A stretch of 64,000 bases of DNA from Paragordius varius. Taxonomy: Eukaryota; Nematomorpha. The stretch is taken from NCBI GenBank assembly GCA_964247055.1, contig OZ176050.1:3348001-3412000 (forward strand). The letters run 5' to 3'. The notes under the pieces are model-generated. The model did not search any database. It saw only the letters and a list, made by a program, of their open reading frames with translations, and was not told where the DNA came from. Within the stretch, counting starts at the first letter, position 1. Each line of letters begins with the position of its first letter. Position numbers and translations under genes: made by a program. Positions 46,164 to 57,729 of this stretch are shown here, piece after piece.

Positions 46164-47379
46164 TATTATGGATATTAAATGGCAATATTTATCAGATATA
46201 AGAGGAAGACTACCAGCAAACGGTTGGTGTATTGGTTGATTTGGTATTAACTTTTGCAACCCGATCATTAATTAATATTAAGGGATACCTGGTTGAGAAA
46301 CACTCATTGTTGGGGCCCTCAAAATAACTTGACAACTAGTTGCCACATTTTCTAAAAAATGTAGATGTATAAAAATTATTTCCATTTAAAGCTGAAAGAT
46401 TTCCATCAAAATTATGAGATTCTTATGAAAGGCGAGATTCATAAATAATTGAGGTTATATATGATAATCCCAAGTGCAACCTTGTAATCGTCAAATACAA
46501 TTTTTGAAAGGTTTAATCTTGTTTATGAGAGTTAATTCATACTGGAACCGCATTTAAAATTGGGATTAATGGCTCAGTCGTTACCTCGGGGGCTATGATA
46601 ACGGTTTTGGTTTCTGAAAGTACTGATTCAGATATTAGGGTGTAGGTTGAATTATATATTAATAAAAAAATATACAGTTTATATTTTCTCTTATATTATC
46701 AAAGGGTAAGAACTTAATTAAATTGTATCAGGACCTCTGAAAACATCGCCCTACTGATGAAGAGGAAATAATTGCGAGATCTGAATCGAATAAATCTATT
46801 ATATTTAATTGGTTATTAGTCAATCAATCATTCAAAAATGGTAGTTTTCGGAAAGTTAGCGGCAAAATGTTGTATATTTGAAATACTAATATAAAAAATT
46901 TTGTTTTAAAAAAAAAATTTTAAGTTAAAAATAGTTGGATATAACTCTCCTCGTCTAATAGCAGTTGTATCATGAGGGCCGGAGATGATTAGCGAAATCT
47001 AGAATAACATATAACTTAAAATAAAAATATTTCTGAAACACTTTTCAAAATTTTTATTCCAACGTCTTTCAATCGATAATACTATATATAGCTCTTTTAT
47101 TATTGAAATTTTGACATGGATTTAAAGTTTATTATAAATTTTTATATAAATATAAATGACAAACCGAGGATTTCAACATTTAACTAGGACTAGCTGTATA
47201 AAAGTCCTAAGAATATTAATTGGATAAAAATAAAAAATTTAAAATTTATATTGAATTTAATTATTTTATAAGCATAAGAATAAAACTAATAAAATAATTT
47301 ATGATTTTCGTTTGCTATATCGTTTAAAAAAGCGAAAATTAATTGTTATTTTATAATCGAAATTTTCATTATAAAGGTT
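46164..47379. other. No gene recognised
   Basis: AT-rich sequence with only short open runs. GGATACCTGGTTGAGAAACACTCATTGTTGG at about 46284 recalls hAT-type ends but has no matching partner. Confidence 0.45.
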
Positions 47380-48884
47380 TTTATATTTTTTTCTGTGGTT
47401 TTTCAAGGCTTAACTCTTCATGTTTTTCATTTTTAGCATTGGACGTGCTTTCTTCCTTTTAACATATAAAAAATTTAAATGTAAAATTATTTAAAATTGT
47501 CCTATCTTTAGCCGCCATTTTTTTAATCTTTTTGAATCGTGAAAACACGCAAATAACTGTATATTATGGGTGAAAAATATAAATAATTAACTTTGGAATT
47601 TCAAGCAATTTATCAGAAAATCTTTGATATCTATTTTTATTAGCGGCATTCTCATATTGGAACTATGCATTTATAAATTTTAAGCTATTTTTATCTAATA
47701 CAGGACCGGTTTGATTATTTAATTTTAATCAAGTTTTTAAATATGTAGAGTCTTTAATACTTAAAGCTCTGGGGTCAAAACTACCAACAAAATATTAATA
47801 TATAGATACTGTATTTCAATTTTGTTTTAGCCGATTTGATTTTCATTTGGCTATGAATTGATTCAAGAAACGACATATATCAAACGATGGCGAATGGAAG
47901 GCAGTTGGTAATATCATCAATTACAAGCGATTATATCAATCAAATTTAACTCCTCAAAATACAACCTAACGATTTACCATCTTAATTACTACTAAACACA
48001 TTCATACCATCAGTCTACTGATCATCATTGTTAAATCACCTCTTAAGTACCTAAAAAAGGATATATATACACAAATATAGTTTAATATTCTAGAAATAAT
48101 AGTTATGTTATATTTTATTGATATTTTTGGGTTAATAAACATTATTAACATTTTTTCGCAAACAATATAATAAATAACTAAATACGGGATGTCCAGCACG
48201 CTTGTTACGCTAAAGTGCTCTAATAATGTTAGAAAAAGTACATTGCATATCAATCCTATAATATACAGGATATATCATCCAAAATTGGACAATATATTTT
48301 AAAAATATTATCAAAATAAGCGAAAATATTTGTCTTGCATACCCTGAACTAGCTTATTATGTGTTTCCACACAATCTTTGCATAAATGTGCATACTGTTG
48401 AATATTATGATGAGTTTTTTAAAATTTGTATTTTTACGTTGATAATTTTTTCGTTTATTAAGCCTACCTTAAATTTCGACAATGCTATACGAAAATTTTC
48501 TTATTCATTAAGGACTTACCATTTTAACACATGGCTGATAGTTAGTTTGTAAATATACTGCTTATGAATAGTTTGTACTAATTTCGCTTGTATTCTTGTT
48601 CTTTTTAAAAATAATAATATTCGGCTCAAAATCCCTTTTGTCATTAACTTTTGAGTTTAAATTATTCTGGTTTTTAGATTGATAATGAGTATTCTGGCTT
48701 TGAGTTTCCAGATACTAGGTAGGATGATTTATTTTTTATAAGTGACATTTTGATTTGTTCCTTAATTACAATTATACTTATTGAATTTTCAGAATCATGA
48801 CTGATTTTGGTTTCTTCTTTGTTATCTTTTAAATCTGAACCTACTCGAGAAATTCTTTTGGACATATGTCTCACCATAGGTCAT
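47380..48884. repeat. Diverged, rearranged third relative of the tandem-duplication unit
   Basis: In order: repeat R (about 47380-47800, with TTATCTAATACAGGACCGG and TCTGGGGTCAAAACTACC), a scrap of the spectrin exon-4 relic (about 48007-48045, CAGTCTACTGATCATCATTG), a hAT-type end (48185, GGGATGTCCAGCACGCTTGTT), a mariner-type end (48380, GCATAAATGTGCATACTG) and a MASGE relic (48660-48884). The same parts occur in copies A and B, but in a different order. Confidence 0.55.
48660..48884 (-). pseudogene. MASGE-family exon relic (48.8 kb)
   Basis: From the ATG at 48884 it reads MTYGETYVQKNFSSRFRFKR and stops, matching MASGESNKLRNRFKFKTVKR in position and style. A shifted frame then gives SDLKDNKEETKISHDSENSI and IKMSLIKNKSSY, matching TKISHNSDN and LKMPLLINESS of copies A and B. 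One frameshift separates the halves, so this member links the two groups of the family. Confidence 0.6.
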
Positions 48885-49105
48885 CTGGGTTAGCGAACCA
48901 CATTAGTCCTGCAAGATACCTCTGTTAAATTGAGATGATTTAATTGATTCAATTATAATAAATTAAATTTCATCACAAATTTTAAGAATTTATTTTAAAT
49001 ATTTTTTAAAGTTAAAAAAACTTTTAAGGCGTTGGGAACAAACTAAAATTGTACACACTAATATCTAAAATTTTTTTTCGTTGCATGATATTTCAACAAT
49101 TTTTA

Positions 49106-49530
49106 TCTATATATATATAAAACTGTTTCCGGAAAACCGGTGGACCCATTCATATCCAATAATCAAAAAAATATAATCATTAATAAATGCCCCGACAATA
49201 GCTTCGCCTTTTTTTTTAAATTGGATCCCCAGTATGACTCCCCCGTGTAAAAAACGGTTTTTTTAAAACACAAGTCCACAAAAATCGTTTTGAGACAATT
49301 TTCCCGAAAACGTGTTGGACCATTCGATTTTAAATATGATTATTATCGATTGCGCCGAACATAGTCGGCTCGCTTTTTTAATTTAGGCCCTCTTTTTACC
49401 CACTCCCCCGTAAAATGCCATTTTTTAAAAAAAATTAAGTCAACAAAAATAATTTTTTGAATCTATTTTTTGCCCAGGGTATGAGACCGTAATTTAATGA
49501 GACAGATATTTACTGTTAAAAGGCAATTAA
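49106..49530 (+). mobile_element. Helitron fragment with intact 5' end
   Basis: Begins A-TCTATATATATATAAAACTG then TTTCCGGAAAACCGGTGGAC, the best-preserved 5' end of the family. It follows the 38-kb copy through TAGCTTCGCC, CATAGTCGGCTCGC and GGCCCTCTTTTTACCC, then loses similarity near 49530 without a CTAG end. Confidence 0.68.
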
Positions 49531-50266
49531 TTATCACTTTAAAAAATGTTATGTGCGAGATGACCGTGGGCCGCTTCAAGTCCACCAAAAAAAATTGTAA
49601 CCTTCCGAAATCTGGAAAAAAAATTAAACAAACATTATCTAAAATTAATTCTTATTCATGAGTTGGATTAATAGCCCCAAAAAAAACAAAAAATATATTT
49701 TTTGAGAAATAAGAAGGTAAGGATACTCGATTAGAGGGTGATTTTCATATGATAAAGGCTTAAGTAGTTATAGGTGAATTTCGGGCTTAAATGGTATATG
49801 CGCATTGCAATAAAATAAGATCCTCTTTTTTATTAGTTAAAATTAGCGAATATTTATATATATACATATATATAAAGTAAATAAAACCTATAATCACTAA
49901 AAGTTACATTCTTAAAACATTAACTCTAAAATATCTGGGTTATCATGACACAATTATGCTTTGGCGCTGTACCCTTACTATATCACTTACACAAGCTAAC
50001 TATAAGAAGGTTTATGCAATGTCAATATTAATTAAATAAATATTTGTTACATATAGTTATTTAAAATACCTGCTTATTGTCGTTTCATCATGTTTAAAAC
50101 TTTTTTTAACAAAAATTTGCCCTTGAAAAATTAAAATTACTGGATTCGACTTGAATATTATATTAGCAATTAATTATTTGTTCAACTTCTTTAATAACAT
50201 ATAAAATAAAATTAAGGATGCCCTATAATATTATTAGTTTTTACTCTATTTTAATTTATAATAAAA

Positions 50267-50324
50267 ATGTACGTTCTATTTGTCGGATTACTATATACAT
50301 TGGTTCGTTGTATATCTAATCAAG
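50267..50324 (+). CDS. paralogue 1 exon 1 (signal peptide)
   Basis: Start context AAAAATG; encodes the hydrophobic leader (residues 1-19) and ends phase 1 at donor GTAAGT. The leader, start context and donor position are kept in paralogue 2. Confidence 0.8.
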
Positions 50325-53300
50325 GTAAGTTATACGCTCTTATATTCTTTCGAGAAATATAATTTATGAAGATTATTTTGTCGTACATTTATTTATAATA
50401 CCCAATTAAAAATGATATATACAAAGAACAGTTGGTATGATACATATATTTATAACCTATCAAATTAATGCAAACCTAATGTCAAACATAGATCAAAACC
50501 TTTAATAAAAATAACTTATATGCTGGTTGTTTCTAAATTATTACCTAAGGAAAATTAAAACTTGAAAAACAAATACTTGTTTTAATTATTTTTGGTAATT
50601 TTTGTCCCCCTTTTTTTATTAATTCTTAGGTTTTCCTCCAAATTTCGTCAGTGTTATAAAAAACTCCATAAATGCGGTTTCTTTATCAAAAATGGATAGG
50701 TCTTTTTAAACTAATAATGACTAATTTAATATGTGTGCGCAGATATTACTTGTAATAGCCTCGGCTTTTATATGTGAATGACATTAGAAAAAACTCTAAA
50801 ACTAAAGGACATTTATTTGAAAAAAAAGACCATATTTTTAATAATTTTTTAAATTCAACTTATACTTTGGGTTACGATAAGAGGATTATCAAAAATTTAA
50901 ATTGTAAAAACACTCAATTAGGCAATTTTAAAATATATAGTATTTATTTAAGGTTCAAGATTTTAAAAAGTATGGCTGTCTTCAAAAAATATATTTTCTT
51001 TAGTTTTTACGTTTTGTCTGAATAAAATTGTTACATAAAATTTTTTAAAGTCACCAAATTAATAAATGCGAAGGCGTAATCTATAAATGTAATTCTTAAC
51101 TATGTTCAATTTGAATGTATAAATATCATTCAATTCCTATATATTTATAGAAGTTGCGACTACAACTGCACCACCACTACCTAATCCAATCCAGATTATA
51201 TCTGATTATTTGGAAAAAACGTAAGTCGTGTTTATAAATAATATTTATTTTATAAATTATCATTCAATAAACTAATATTCTATGCATTATACATATAGAC
51301 GTTATTCTTCTCGAAGAGTCGCCATTGTTAATGTAAGTTGGAAAAGTTTTAATTTTTATATGTTATTAACTGATAATTTAAACACTTAAAAATTTTTTGC
51401 ATTTAAAACGGATATATACTAAAAAGGTAAAATGTTAGCGATAATGCAATCAACACAAACCTCTATTTGATTTAAGGTAATCGCGTGGCGCACATTTCTG
51501 ACGCCCCCTGCCCCTCCATGCGACTCCTTGTCTTTTTAAAAAAATAATCATAATTCAAACAGTAGTCATGATTGCTCATAAATGGGTGATTTTATTTAAA
51601 ATAACCTTTTTAAAATAAAATTAAAAATTTTTAAAAATCATGCGCCCCTTCAACTATAGTGCCTGTGCATTAACCCCTCCCCCCCTCTAACCAGGCCACT
51701 GAGGTAATTATATGAGGGATATGTAATTTAAAGCACATAGTTTTTAAATCAATAAAACGTATGAGTCATATTGCATTTTGGACAAATCAAAAATAGATTA
51801 TCATTTTGAAAGCCTATTTTATTACTATCCAAATTATATAATCTGTTTTTTACAACTAATTGTATGGACAAATGAGTTTGTTTTATATACAATTTAATGT
51901 TTTTGAAAGTCTGTTATAACCAAGTTATTAAAAATAGGTTGAATTAGGAAAAACATGGCGAGTTTTTCCCCTGAATGAATCATATCCAATGTGTTTTATG
52001 AGATACCGAGAAAATGGTGAGGATTGTTTTGAAATGAAAAGCCATTCTTTCAGTTTTTATGCGGATGCTATTAGAAAGGTGATACAAATATTACACATAA
52101 AAAATTATTATAAATATAATATATCGCTTTTTTATATGATAAAAATAAACAAACAAATTAGGTAATATATATATATATATATACTTCCTGACCTTTTGGG
52201 GTAGATATCCTAAAGAGATTTAAAATTTGAATATAAAAATATAAGGCATTAAGCCGAATTAAAAATATGATTTTTTTAATAGGCGCATAATGCAAAATAA
52301 TTTTAAAAGGCGAAGCTGTAAATCTTATCTCAAACTTCTCCGCCGCTTTTATAGTTAGAATATATTATTGACTCTAATAAGCATTCTGGTTCATTTTACC
52401 AGAAACTTTTTGTTGATTTTAAAATTAGCTCTTTAGATCGATCGTGTTTTGAAGCTGTCCCAATTTAAGACGCTAGCACTTGTAAAAACTGTGAAAAATA
52501 TAAGCTTTTTTTATATAATCCAGGAGAATGTTCGACAACTAAATTTTAATTAATATAACTTTCAAAGCAGTTTTTTAGATATAAGATTGAGCTTTAGAAT
52601 ACACAAAACTACCCAAATATGTCATGGAGGACAAAAATAATGAAATGAGTCATGAAGTGTTATATAAGCTTGTTATCTCAGGAAACTATAAAAACGTTAA
52701 GCAATACAATTAATAAATACATTTAGATCCAAGCCCAAAACATTGATGGTACTGTCCTGGCTAAAGAATTTTATGAAAATTTTTATGTCGTAAAAATTCT
52801 TCACTCACAATCTGGTGGCTTAATGACTCTTGATGCTCCACAAACTACAGATACTTCTAGCACTATAACACGCTCTTTTCGCAAATTCCTAAGTGTTGAA
52901 CCCAGTAATTAATACAGTATGAGTGAATATATTGCTGGTTTTCATTGCATAATTGCCCGATACCATGTACAGCAAAGATCATTATTATTAGCTAATAGCA
53001 GAAATTGGAAAAATAACTTTAAGCCAATAATATTCCATTTACTATATATATACTGGCATTATTTAATAAAACCTAGCAAATATACTTTTACTCATACTGT
53101 AAAATCACTCATATCAAAAGCTTATTCGTATTTCATATACTATCCATGGAAGTCTTTGAAACTAACTTGGATGGCAAAATGTTTGCAAATTTTAACTAGA
53201 AGTGATTTAACAATACAGATAGAATCAATGACAGAATTAAATGCCATGCTTTTAAATACAGTTTAGAGTCTCTTTTTTCCTTTTTTATTAAAGAGTAGGG

Positions 53301-54976
53301 ACTTAAATTTTATGGTAAGTATCCTCAAGTGTCATGCTTTTAAAAGGCCATCATATATGCGAAGGGTTTAAAAAACTATTTAGTAATATCCTTTGGCTAT
53401 GGTAAAAATTAAATTTTGCACAGATAGGCGTCTTTTTCAAAAAAAAGGTTAATTATTAATATTATGTTATTATCGGGTTAAATTATTTGGGGTCCTTAAA
53501 TTTAGTTTTATACCAAAAGAAAATAAACGACCCAAAAAAAATAAATTAAAATTCTAACAGCCTCTGTATTTTTCAATGTTCATTTTAAATATTCATTCAA
53601 TGACGCGATTATTATCTTTGTTTCCTGTTTAGATCAATACTATAATATGAAAGATATTTGCGCCTTTTTGACTGAATCCGATACTTATAATCTCTATAAT
53701 GATGGTGTATTATACAGGTAATATTGTAATCGACATAAATTATTATACAAAAGGATATTATTTTTTTAATATAATACAACTCATTAAGTATTCCACCAAT
53801 ATTTTATACTATGGCAAACAATTTAACGTTAAAATTTTTGGCATAAAAAAAACTCACAAAAATATACAAGTAAACTTTTTCTCCAATAAATAGTGGTGTA
53901 AATTTGGTGCGCATTAATAATACAGTGTATGAAGGGATTGCCTCTCGATATTCATCGGGCAGTTTGGAGGAGGTAAGGATTGTTAATGATTTTACGCCAT
54001 TTAATCCTGACGCTATTAAAGACTATGCCAATGATGAGGAAAATGTTGAAATTGCTTTAAATGAGGTCATTATTTAGTTAAATAAAAGTTTTTTTAACTT
54101 ATTTAATTCATTAATAAGCCAAATAAACATTTCATATATATATATATATATATGCCGTTTACGCTGATAATTTCATTTTCTTGCACTTTTATAATCTAGA
54201 ACCCTTTATTGATTTACAAAAATTTTGGATAAAATATTTAATAACTGATCGATATTTAATTAAAAAAATAAAAGCTAATTTAATTTTTAAGTGTTTTCTT
54301 TGTCATCACGCGACACATACTTAGTAATAAATTATCGTCAAAACCTACATTCTCACAAATGATTATAAAAACAATATTTTAATAACAAATACGGTCTTAA
54401 ACCCATTTTCGTCATTATGTAACTATACAAGAGGGTTAATTGCTAATTTAATACCGATTTAGCGTGATAAATTAAAACTACCAATTACTATGGCTTGTTA
54501 ATTTTGGCAATATAATTTTAGAAATTAAATTGCTATTTTTATTTATTTTTAATTATTTCTCAACAAATATAAACATTTTGTATTTTAAAGGTAACATTTG
54601 ATGCTGCTGGACCCTATAACCATCTATCTATCGTCAATCTTTTTAACAATTCTGTAATCAATTTGCAAGCCAGCAAACAAAAAAAAGTATGTTTCCCTCA
54701 TTAAACAATCCTAAAATATATATAATTTTTATAATGCAATGCATATAGATTGTGGTCCATCAAAATATTAGTGGTGTGAAAGTAAGCATTACAAAAGAGG
54801 ATGATCAAGTTGATACTACTTTTTACAAAAACTATGTCGTTTTAAGCTTCCAAAAATGGGTCGCCAACGTACCAAGATCCGAGCAATCAGTATCATTGAG
54901 AGGGCAAGTCGTTTTATATAAGAAGAACGCAATCAAGACATGTGATAATACCATTAAAGCAATTACATTTTATTAA
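50267..54976 (+). CDS. Unrecognised secreted protein gene, paralogue 1 (nine exons, 353 aa); weak Tectonic-like features
   Basis: Exons 50267-50324, 51151-51220, 51299-51332, 51938-52078, 52727-52904, 53633-53717, 53894-54065, 54591-54686, 54749-54976 sum to 1062 nt and join in frame to a TAA. The start MYVLFVGLLYTLVRCISNQ looks like a signal peptide, so the product is probably secreted. The Thr/Pro stretch TTTAPPLPNP follows. Later blocks: GKTWRVFPLNESYPMCFMRY, IDGTVLAKEFYENF, DICAFLTESDTYNLYNDGV, VTFDAAGPYNHLSIVNLFNN. Few Cys; no membrane segment beyond the signal. Spacing of CAFL, the NVEIAL-VTFDAAG block and the LRGQVVLYK end loosely recalls Tectonic (cilium transition zone) proteins, but the Cys-rich start is missing and the protein is shorter, so this is only a guess. 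Donors are canonical except exon 7 (GTCATT). AATAAA lies at 54982. Confidence 0.75.
51151..51220 (+). CDS. paralogue 1 exon 2
   Basis: Acceptor TATTTATAG; EVATTTAPPLPNPIQIISDY then LEK; donor GTAAGT, phase 2 out. Confidence 0.85.
51299..51332 (+). CDS. paralogue 1 exon 3 (34-nt microexon)
   Basis: Acceptor ACATATAG; TRYSSRRVAIVN; donor GTAAGT. Only 34 nt, but splice sites and phase are kept in both paralogues. Confidence 0.82.
51938..52078 (+). CDS. paralogue 1 exon 4
   Basis: Acceptor AAAATAG; VELGKTWRVFPLNESYPMC, FMRYRENGEDCFEMKSHSF, SFYADAIRK; 141 nt, phase 0. Holds two Cys that could pair. Identical in paralogue 2 as far as read. Confidence 0.88.
52182..52661 (+). mobile_element. Repeat R copy within intron 4 of paralogue 1
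   Basis: Begins ACTTCCTGACCTTTTGGGGT and ends GAGTCATGAAGTGT, so the ends are inverted. It is preceded by a (TA)n tract (about 52166-52182). The same insertion sits at the same place in paralogue 2 (62536-63009), so it predates that duplication. Confidence 0.7.
52727..52904 (+). CDS. paralogue 1 exon 5
   Basis: Acceptor ACATTTAG; IQAQNIDGTVLAKEFYENFY, VVKILHSQSGGLMTLDAPQT, TDTSSTITRSFRKFLSVEP. The donor CCCA-GTAATT overlaps an in-frame TAA, so intron retention would end the protein two codons later. Confidence 0.85.
53633..53717 (+). CDS. paralogue 1 exon 6
   Basis: Acceptor TTTCCTGTTTAG, the best pyrimidine tract of the gene; QYYNMKDICAFLTESDTYNL then YNDGVLY; donor GTAATA. Confidence 0.85.
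53894..54065 (+). CDS. paralogue 1 exon 7
   Basis: SGVNLVRINNTVYEGIASRY, SSGSLEEVRIVNDFTPFNPD, AIKDYANDEENVEIALNE. The donor GAG-GTCATT is weak; reading on instead gives VII and a stop. Confidence 0.72.
54591..54686 (+). CDS. paralogue 1 exon 8
   Basis: Acceptor TTTTAAAG; VTFDAAGPYNHLSIVNLFNN, SVINLQASKQKK; donor GTATGT; 96 nt, phase 0. Confidence 0.75.
54749..54976 (+). CDS. paralogue 1 exon 9 (terminal)
   Basis: Acceptor GCATATAG; IVVHQNISGVKVSITKEDDQ, VDTTFYKNYVVLSFQKWVAN, VPRSEQSVSLRGQVVLYKKN, ending DNTIKAITFY and TAA. AATAAA follows six bases after the stop; whether it is the used signal is unknown. Confidence 0.8.
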   Translation: MVVHQNISGVKVSITKEDDQVDTTFYKNYVVLSFQKWVANVPRSEQSVSLRGQVVLYKKNAIKTCDNTIKAITFY

Positions 54977-55553
54977 AAGACAATAAAATACCATGGGGCC
55001 TTATAGTTAATTATACAAATAATCAAAATTAAAATATTATAGCATAAATCGATACATATCCATAGTAATTTAATACATAAAAAAATAAATTAGAATGATC
55101 TTGTAATTTGTCTTGGTATTTCATTCCAACTCTTTTTTGAAAAGGTACATTAAATTATGATATGCACGTAGAATAAGTCATAAACCAGTATCATCATGTC
55201 AATTAAAGTTATTAGTTTTTATTCGAAAGATGATACAAAAAGCTATTGTGCGTCTATAATTCTACATTTGTAAATAAATTAAGCGCATATTTTTTTTTAA
55301 TTTTTAAAGTATAAAATTTGATGTTTGAATATTTAAATTTGATTGTATCACAATATTTTCTAGTTCTCATTAAAATAGAATAATTGTTGTTCAAATTATT
55401 TAAAAGATCTGACCATACGATAACATTTTTCTTATATACAAAATTAACATTTTAAAAAAATTTTAATTGTTTACCTTAAAGACTTAAAAACCATAGACAT
55501 GTTATATGGTATTTACGGAGTTTTTTTTAATCTGTAGATTAAGATTTACCTTA
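54977..55553. other. 3' flank of paralogue 1, no gene recognised
   Basis: AT-rich; contains AATAAA motifs near 54982 and further on. No repeat ends seen before the TTAA MITE at 55554. Confidence 0.5.
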
Positions 55554-56585
55554 TTAACGCTTCGCAAATTGGGGTATATAAATAGCCCACACTATTTTAA
55601 ATTGATATTAAAAAACTACTGAAAGAAACTGTCCTTTCCATCCTATTAAATATATATATTTATAAAAATGGAAAATGCTGGCTTTGTGATCTGTTTCCGG
55701 AAAACCGGTGGACCCATTCAAATCCAAATATCGAAAAAAATAATCATTAATGAATGCCCCGACAATAGCTTCGCCCTTTTTTTAATTAGGCCCCTAGTTC
55801 GGGCCCACCCCGTGAACGGGTTTTTTTGAAAACAGAAGTCCACAAAAATCGTGTCTTTGAGACAATTTTCCGGAGAACGTTTTGGATCATTCAATATCAA
55901 ATATAAATTTCGTTTACTTATTTTCGATTGCGCCGAACATAGTCCGCTCGCTTTTTTAATTTAGGCCCTCTTTTTACCCCCCCCCCCTCCGTAAAATACC
56001 ATTTATTTAAAAAAAACAAAGTCCACAAAAATAATTTTTTAAATCTATTTTACCCCCCAAGTAAACAATAAATTAGTATGAGTGCACCGTTTTAAAATTT
56101 CTATGAGATCATAGCTAGAGATTTACGCTAGTATTATATATAAGCCGAAATATCTAATTAAAAATTAGTTTTCAAAAAAGTTCCATATCAAACAACTTCA
56201 GCACCATTTTTATTTTTAAACATTTCGCAAAATATCGTGTTTTTATTTAATTCTATTGCGAAAATTTAGTCACCTTTTTAATTAAAATCACATATAACAT
56301 TATTATAAACATAAAAAATGGTATATTTTCCATTATTTTTATATTTAGCTTATGCACACATGTCATGTTTTACCTTTGGGTTTTACCTCTGAATATGTAA
56401 TATCAAGTATTTTTGAATGAATTTTTTTTATATTTTGGTGCGTTAATGTTATATAAGTAAAAACTTTTGACATGGTTTCGATTCCTTCCATATTTGTAGC
56501 ATTTCATTTTAAACAGGCCTCGGGTATCCAACTATCCCAATTAGAATCGAAGGACTGAAATGAATGTGTTGTATCCAAGTGTTAA
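55554..56585 (-). mobile_element. TTAA-flanked MITE copy 6, split by a Helitron
   Basis: TTAA at both ends: TTAACGCTTCGCAAATTGGGG at left and GTATCCAAGTGTTAA at right. The interior is interrupted at 55651-56131 by a Helitron copy, inserted at the CCTATTAA / TATTATATATAAG position. Confidence 0.8.
55651..56131 (+). mobile_element. Helitron, short copy nested in a TTAA MITE
   Basis: Starts TATATATATTTATAAAAATG and GATCTGTTTCCGGAAAACCG; ends GAGATTTACGCTAG before T, as in the 38-kb copy. It lacks the internal tandem units and the terminal hairpin, so it arose by internal deletion. A poly-C run lies at about 55978-55988. Confidence 0.75.
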
Positions 56586-56979
56586 TTAAGGAAATAAACT
56601 TCTAAAACATAGATTGTATATTGGAGCCTACTCAGAAAAATGTAAAATACGGTGTATCAAGTTTATCATTTATATTTCTAAAAATTTTGAAGTAACTTAC
56701 AAATAATTTTACAATATCTTAATTTTTAAAAAAACCCATAGAGTTTAGCGTCTAAGTCAGTTGTCTAAAACAGAGAAAAATGAGGCAAACTATATATGTC
56801 ATTCTAACGGCGGCCCCACAGATTTCACAAAAATATCAAAATTTTATCATGTAATGTTGAATTAGCGGTATAGCGGTTCACAACACATTATCATGTTTGT
56901 TAGTTAGTTCCAATATGGTAAAAACAAGGATGTCGCCAATTTATATAATGTGATATTAATTTCCATTTATTTAGCTTTA
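56586..56979. other. No gene recognised
   Basis: AT-rich spacer between two TTAA-type MITEs, without paired ends or convincing frames. Confidence 0.4.
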
Positions 56980-57371
56980 ACAGTCAAGTATTCGGTACTA
57001 ATTTATGTTAAGTCAAGAATTTAGTTTAGAAAAGCTCCATATCAAACTAAGACGCCATATTCGCTTCACAACTTTTTAGCAAGATATCGTGTTTTTTAAC
57101 ACTAAAATTAGAGTTATTATTTGTTAAAAACACATATGTAGTCAGAAAAAGTGGTGTTTGCATTATTTTCATATTTAGACAATAACATGTCATGTTGGCT
57201 AAATTTTTACTTTCGGGTTATTTCGGTGAAACCTATATAAGTGCAAACTTTTGCAATGCCTTTGATTTATTCCATATTTTTTGAAATATATTTTTTTGTA
57301 AACAGTTCTGGGGTCACTCGTTATCCAATTCGAATCAAAGGACATATCAATGTGTTGCATTCAAGTGTTAA
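56980..57371 (-). mobile_element. TTAA-type MITE copy 7, left end lost
   Basis: Interior phrases GACGCCATATTCGC, CATGTCATGTTGGCTAAAT and TTCTGGGGTCACTCG match the family; right end GCATTCAAGTGTTAA. The left end cannot be placed exactly. Confidence 0.6.
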
Positions 57372-57729
57372 ATCAAAAGCATATACATATAGTTATAAAA
57401 AAAATTTGAATGGGTTAAGGGTTATCGTTTAAATTAACAATTTGGGAAAATCCTAAATTTTCAAAACCTCCGGTTCCGTGGCTTAGGAATACTCGACAAT
57501 TATGCAAGCTAAATTTATTTTATCCATATCATATTTGTCATTTAATTTATGACATTTGATATCACCTGCCCATACAACCATTTTTCAATCAGCAATATTT
57601 ACACATCACGTATAAATTCATAAATTTTGATACCCATAATTATAAGCAATTATTTATTATAATTTATTACGAATAAAATTTTATCAGATTGCAAATAACT
57701 CACCGAAATCAGTGGCCAATTAATTTTAT
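57372..57729. other. No gene recognised
   Basis: Spacer before duplication copy D; a short open run ending at 57432 belongs to the MITE. Confidence 0.4.

Larger units (their letters stand above)
49535..54100 (+). repeat. Large duplication, copy C (partner D at 57730-64000)
   Basis: The segment starting AAATGTTATGTGCGAGAT and carrying the gene at 50267 is repeated, in the same orientation, from about 57730 to the right edge. Similarity is patchy upstream and in intron 1, and very high from exon 2 onward. Copy D has an extra LINE (58168-60410). Both copies share a MITE right end (GGCTTAAATGGTATAT, near 49787 and 57990). The right limit of C is at or beyond 53700, as D runs off the window. Confidence 0.88.

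Noticed and set aside
52919-53266. A 115-codon open frame (MSEYIAGFHCIIARYH...) directly after exon 5 of paralogue 1
   Set aside because: The matching sequence in paralogue 2 stops after about 20 codons and has frame-changing indels despite very high nucleotide identity, so it is intronic sequence.
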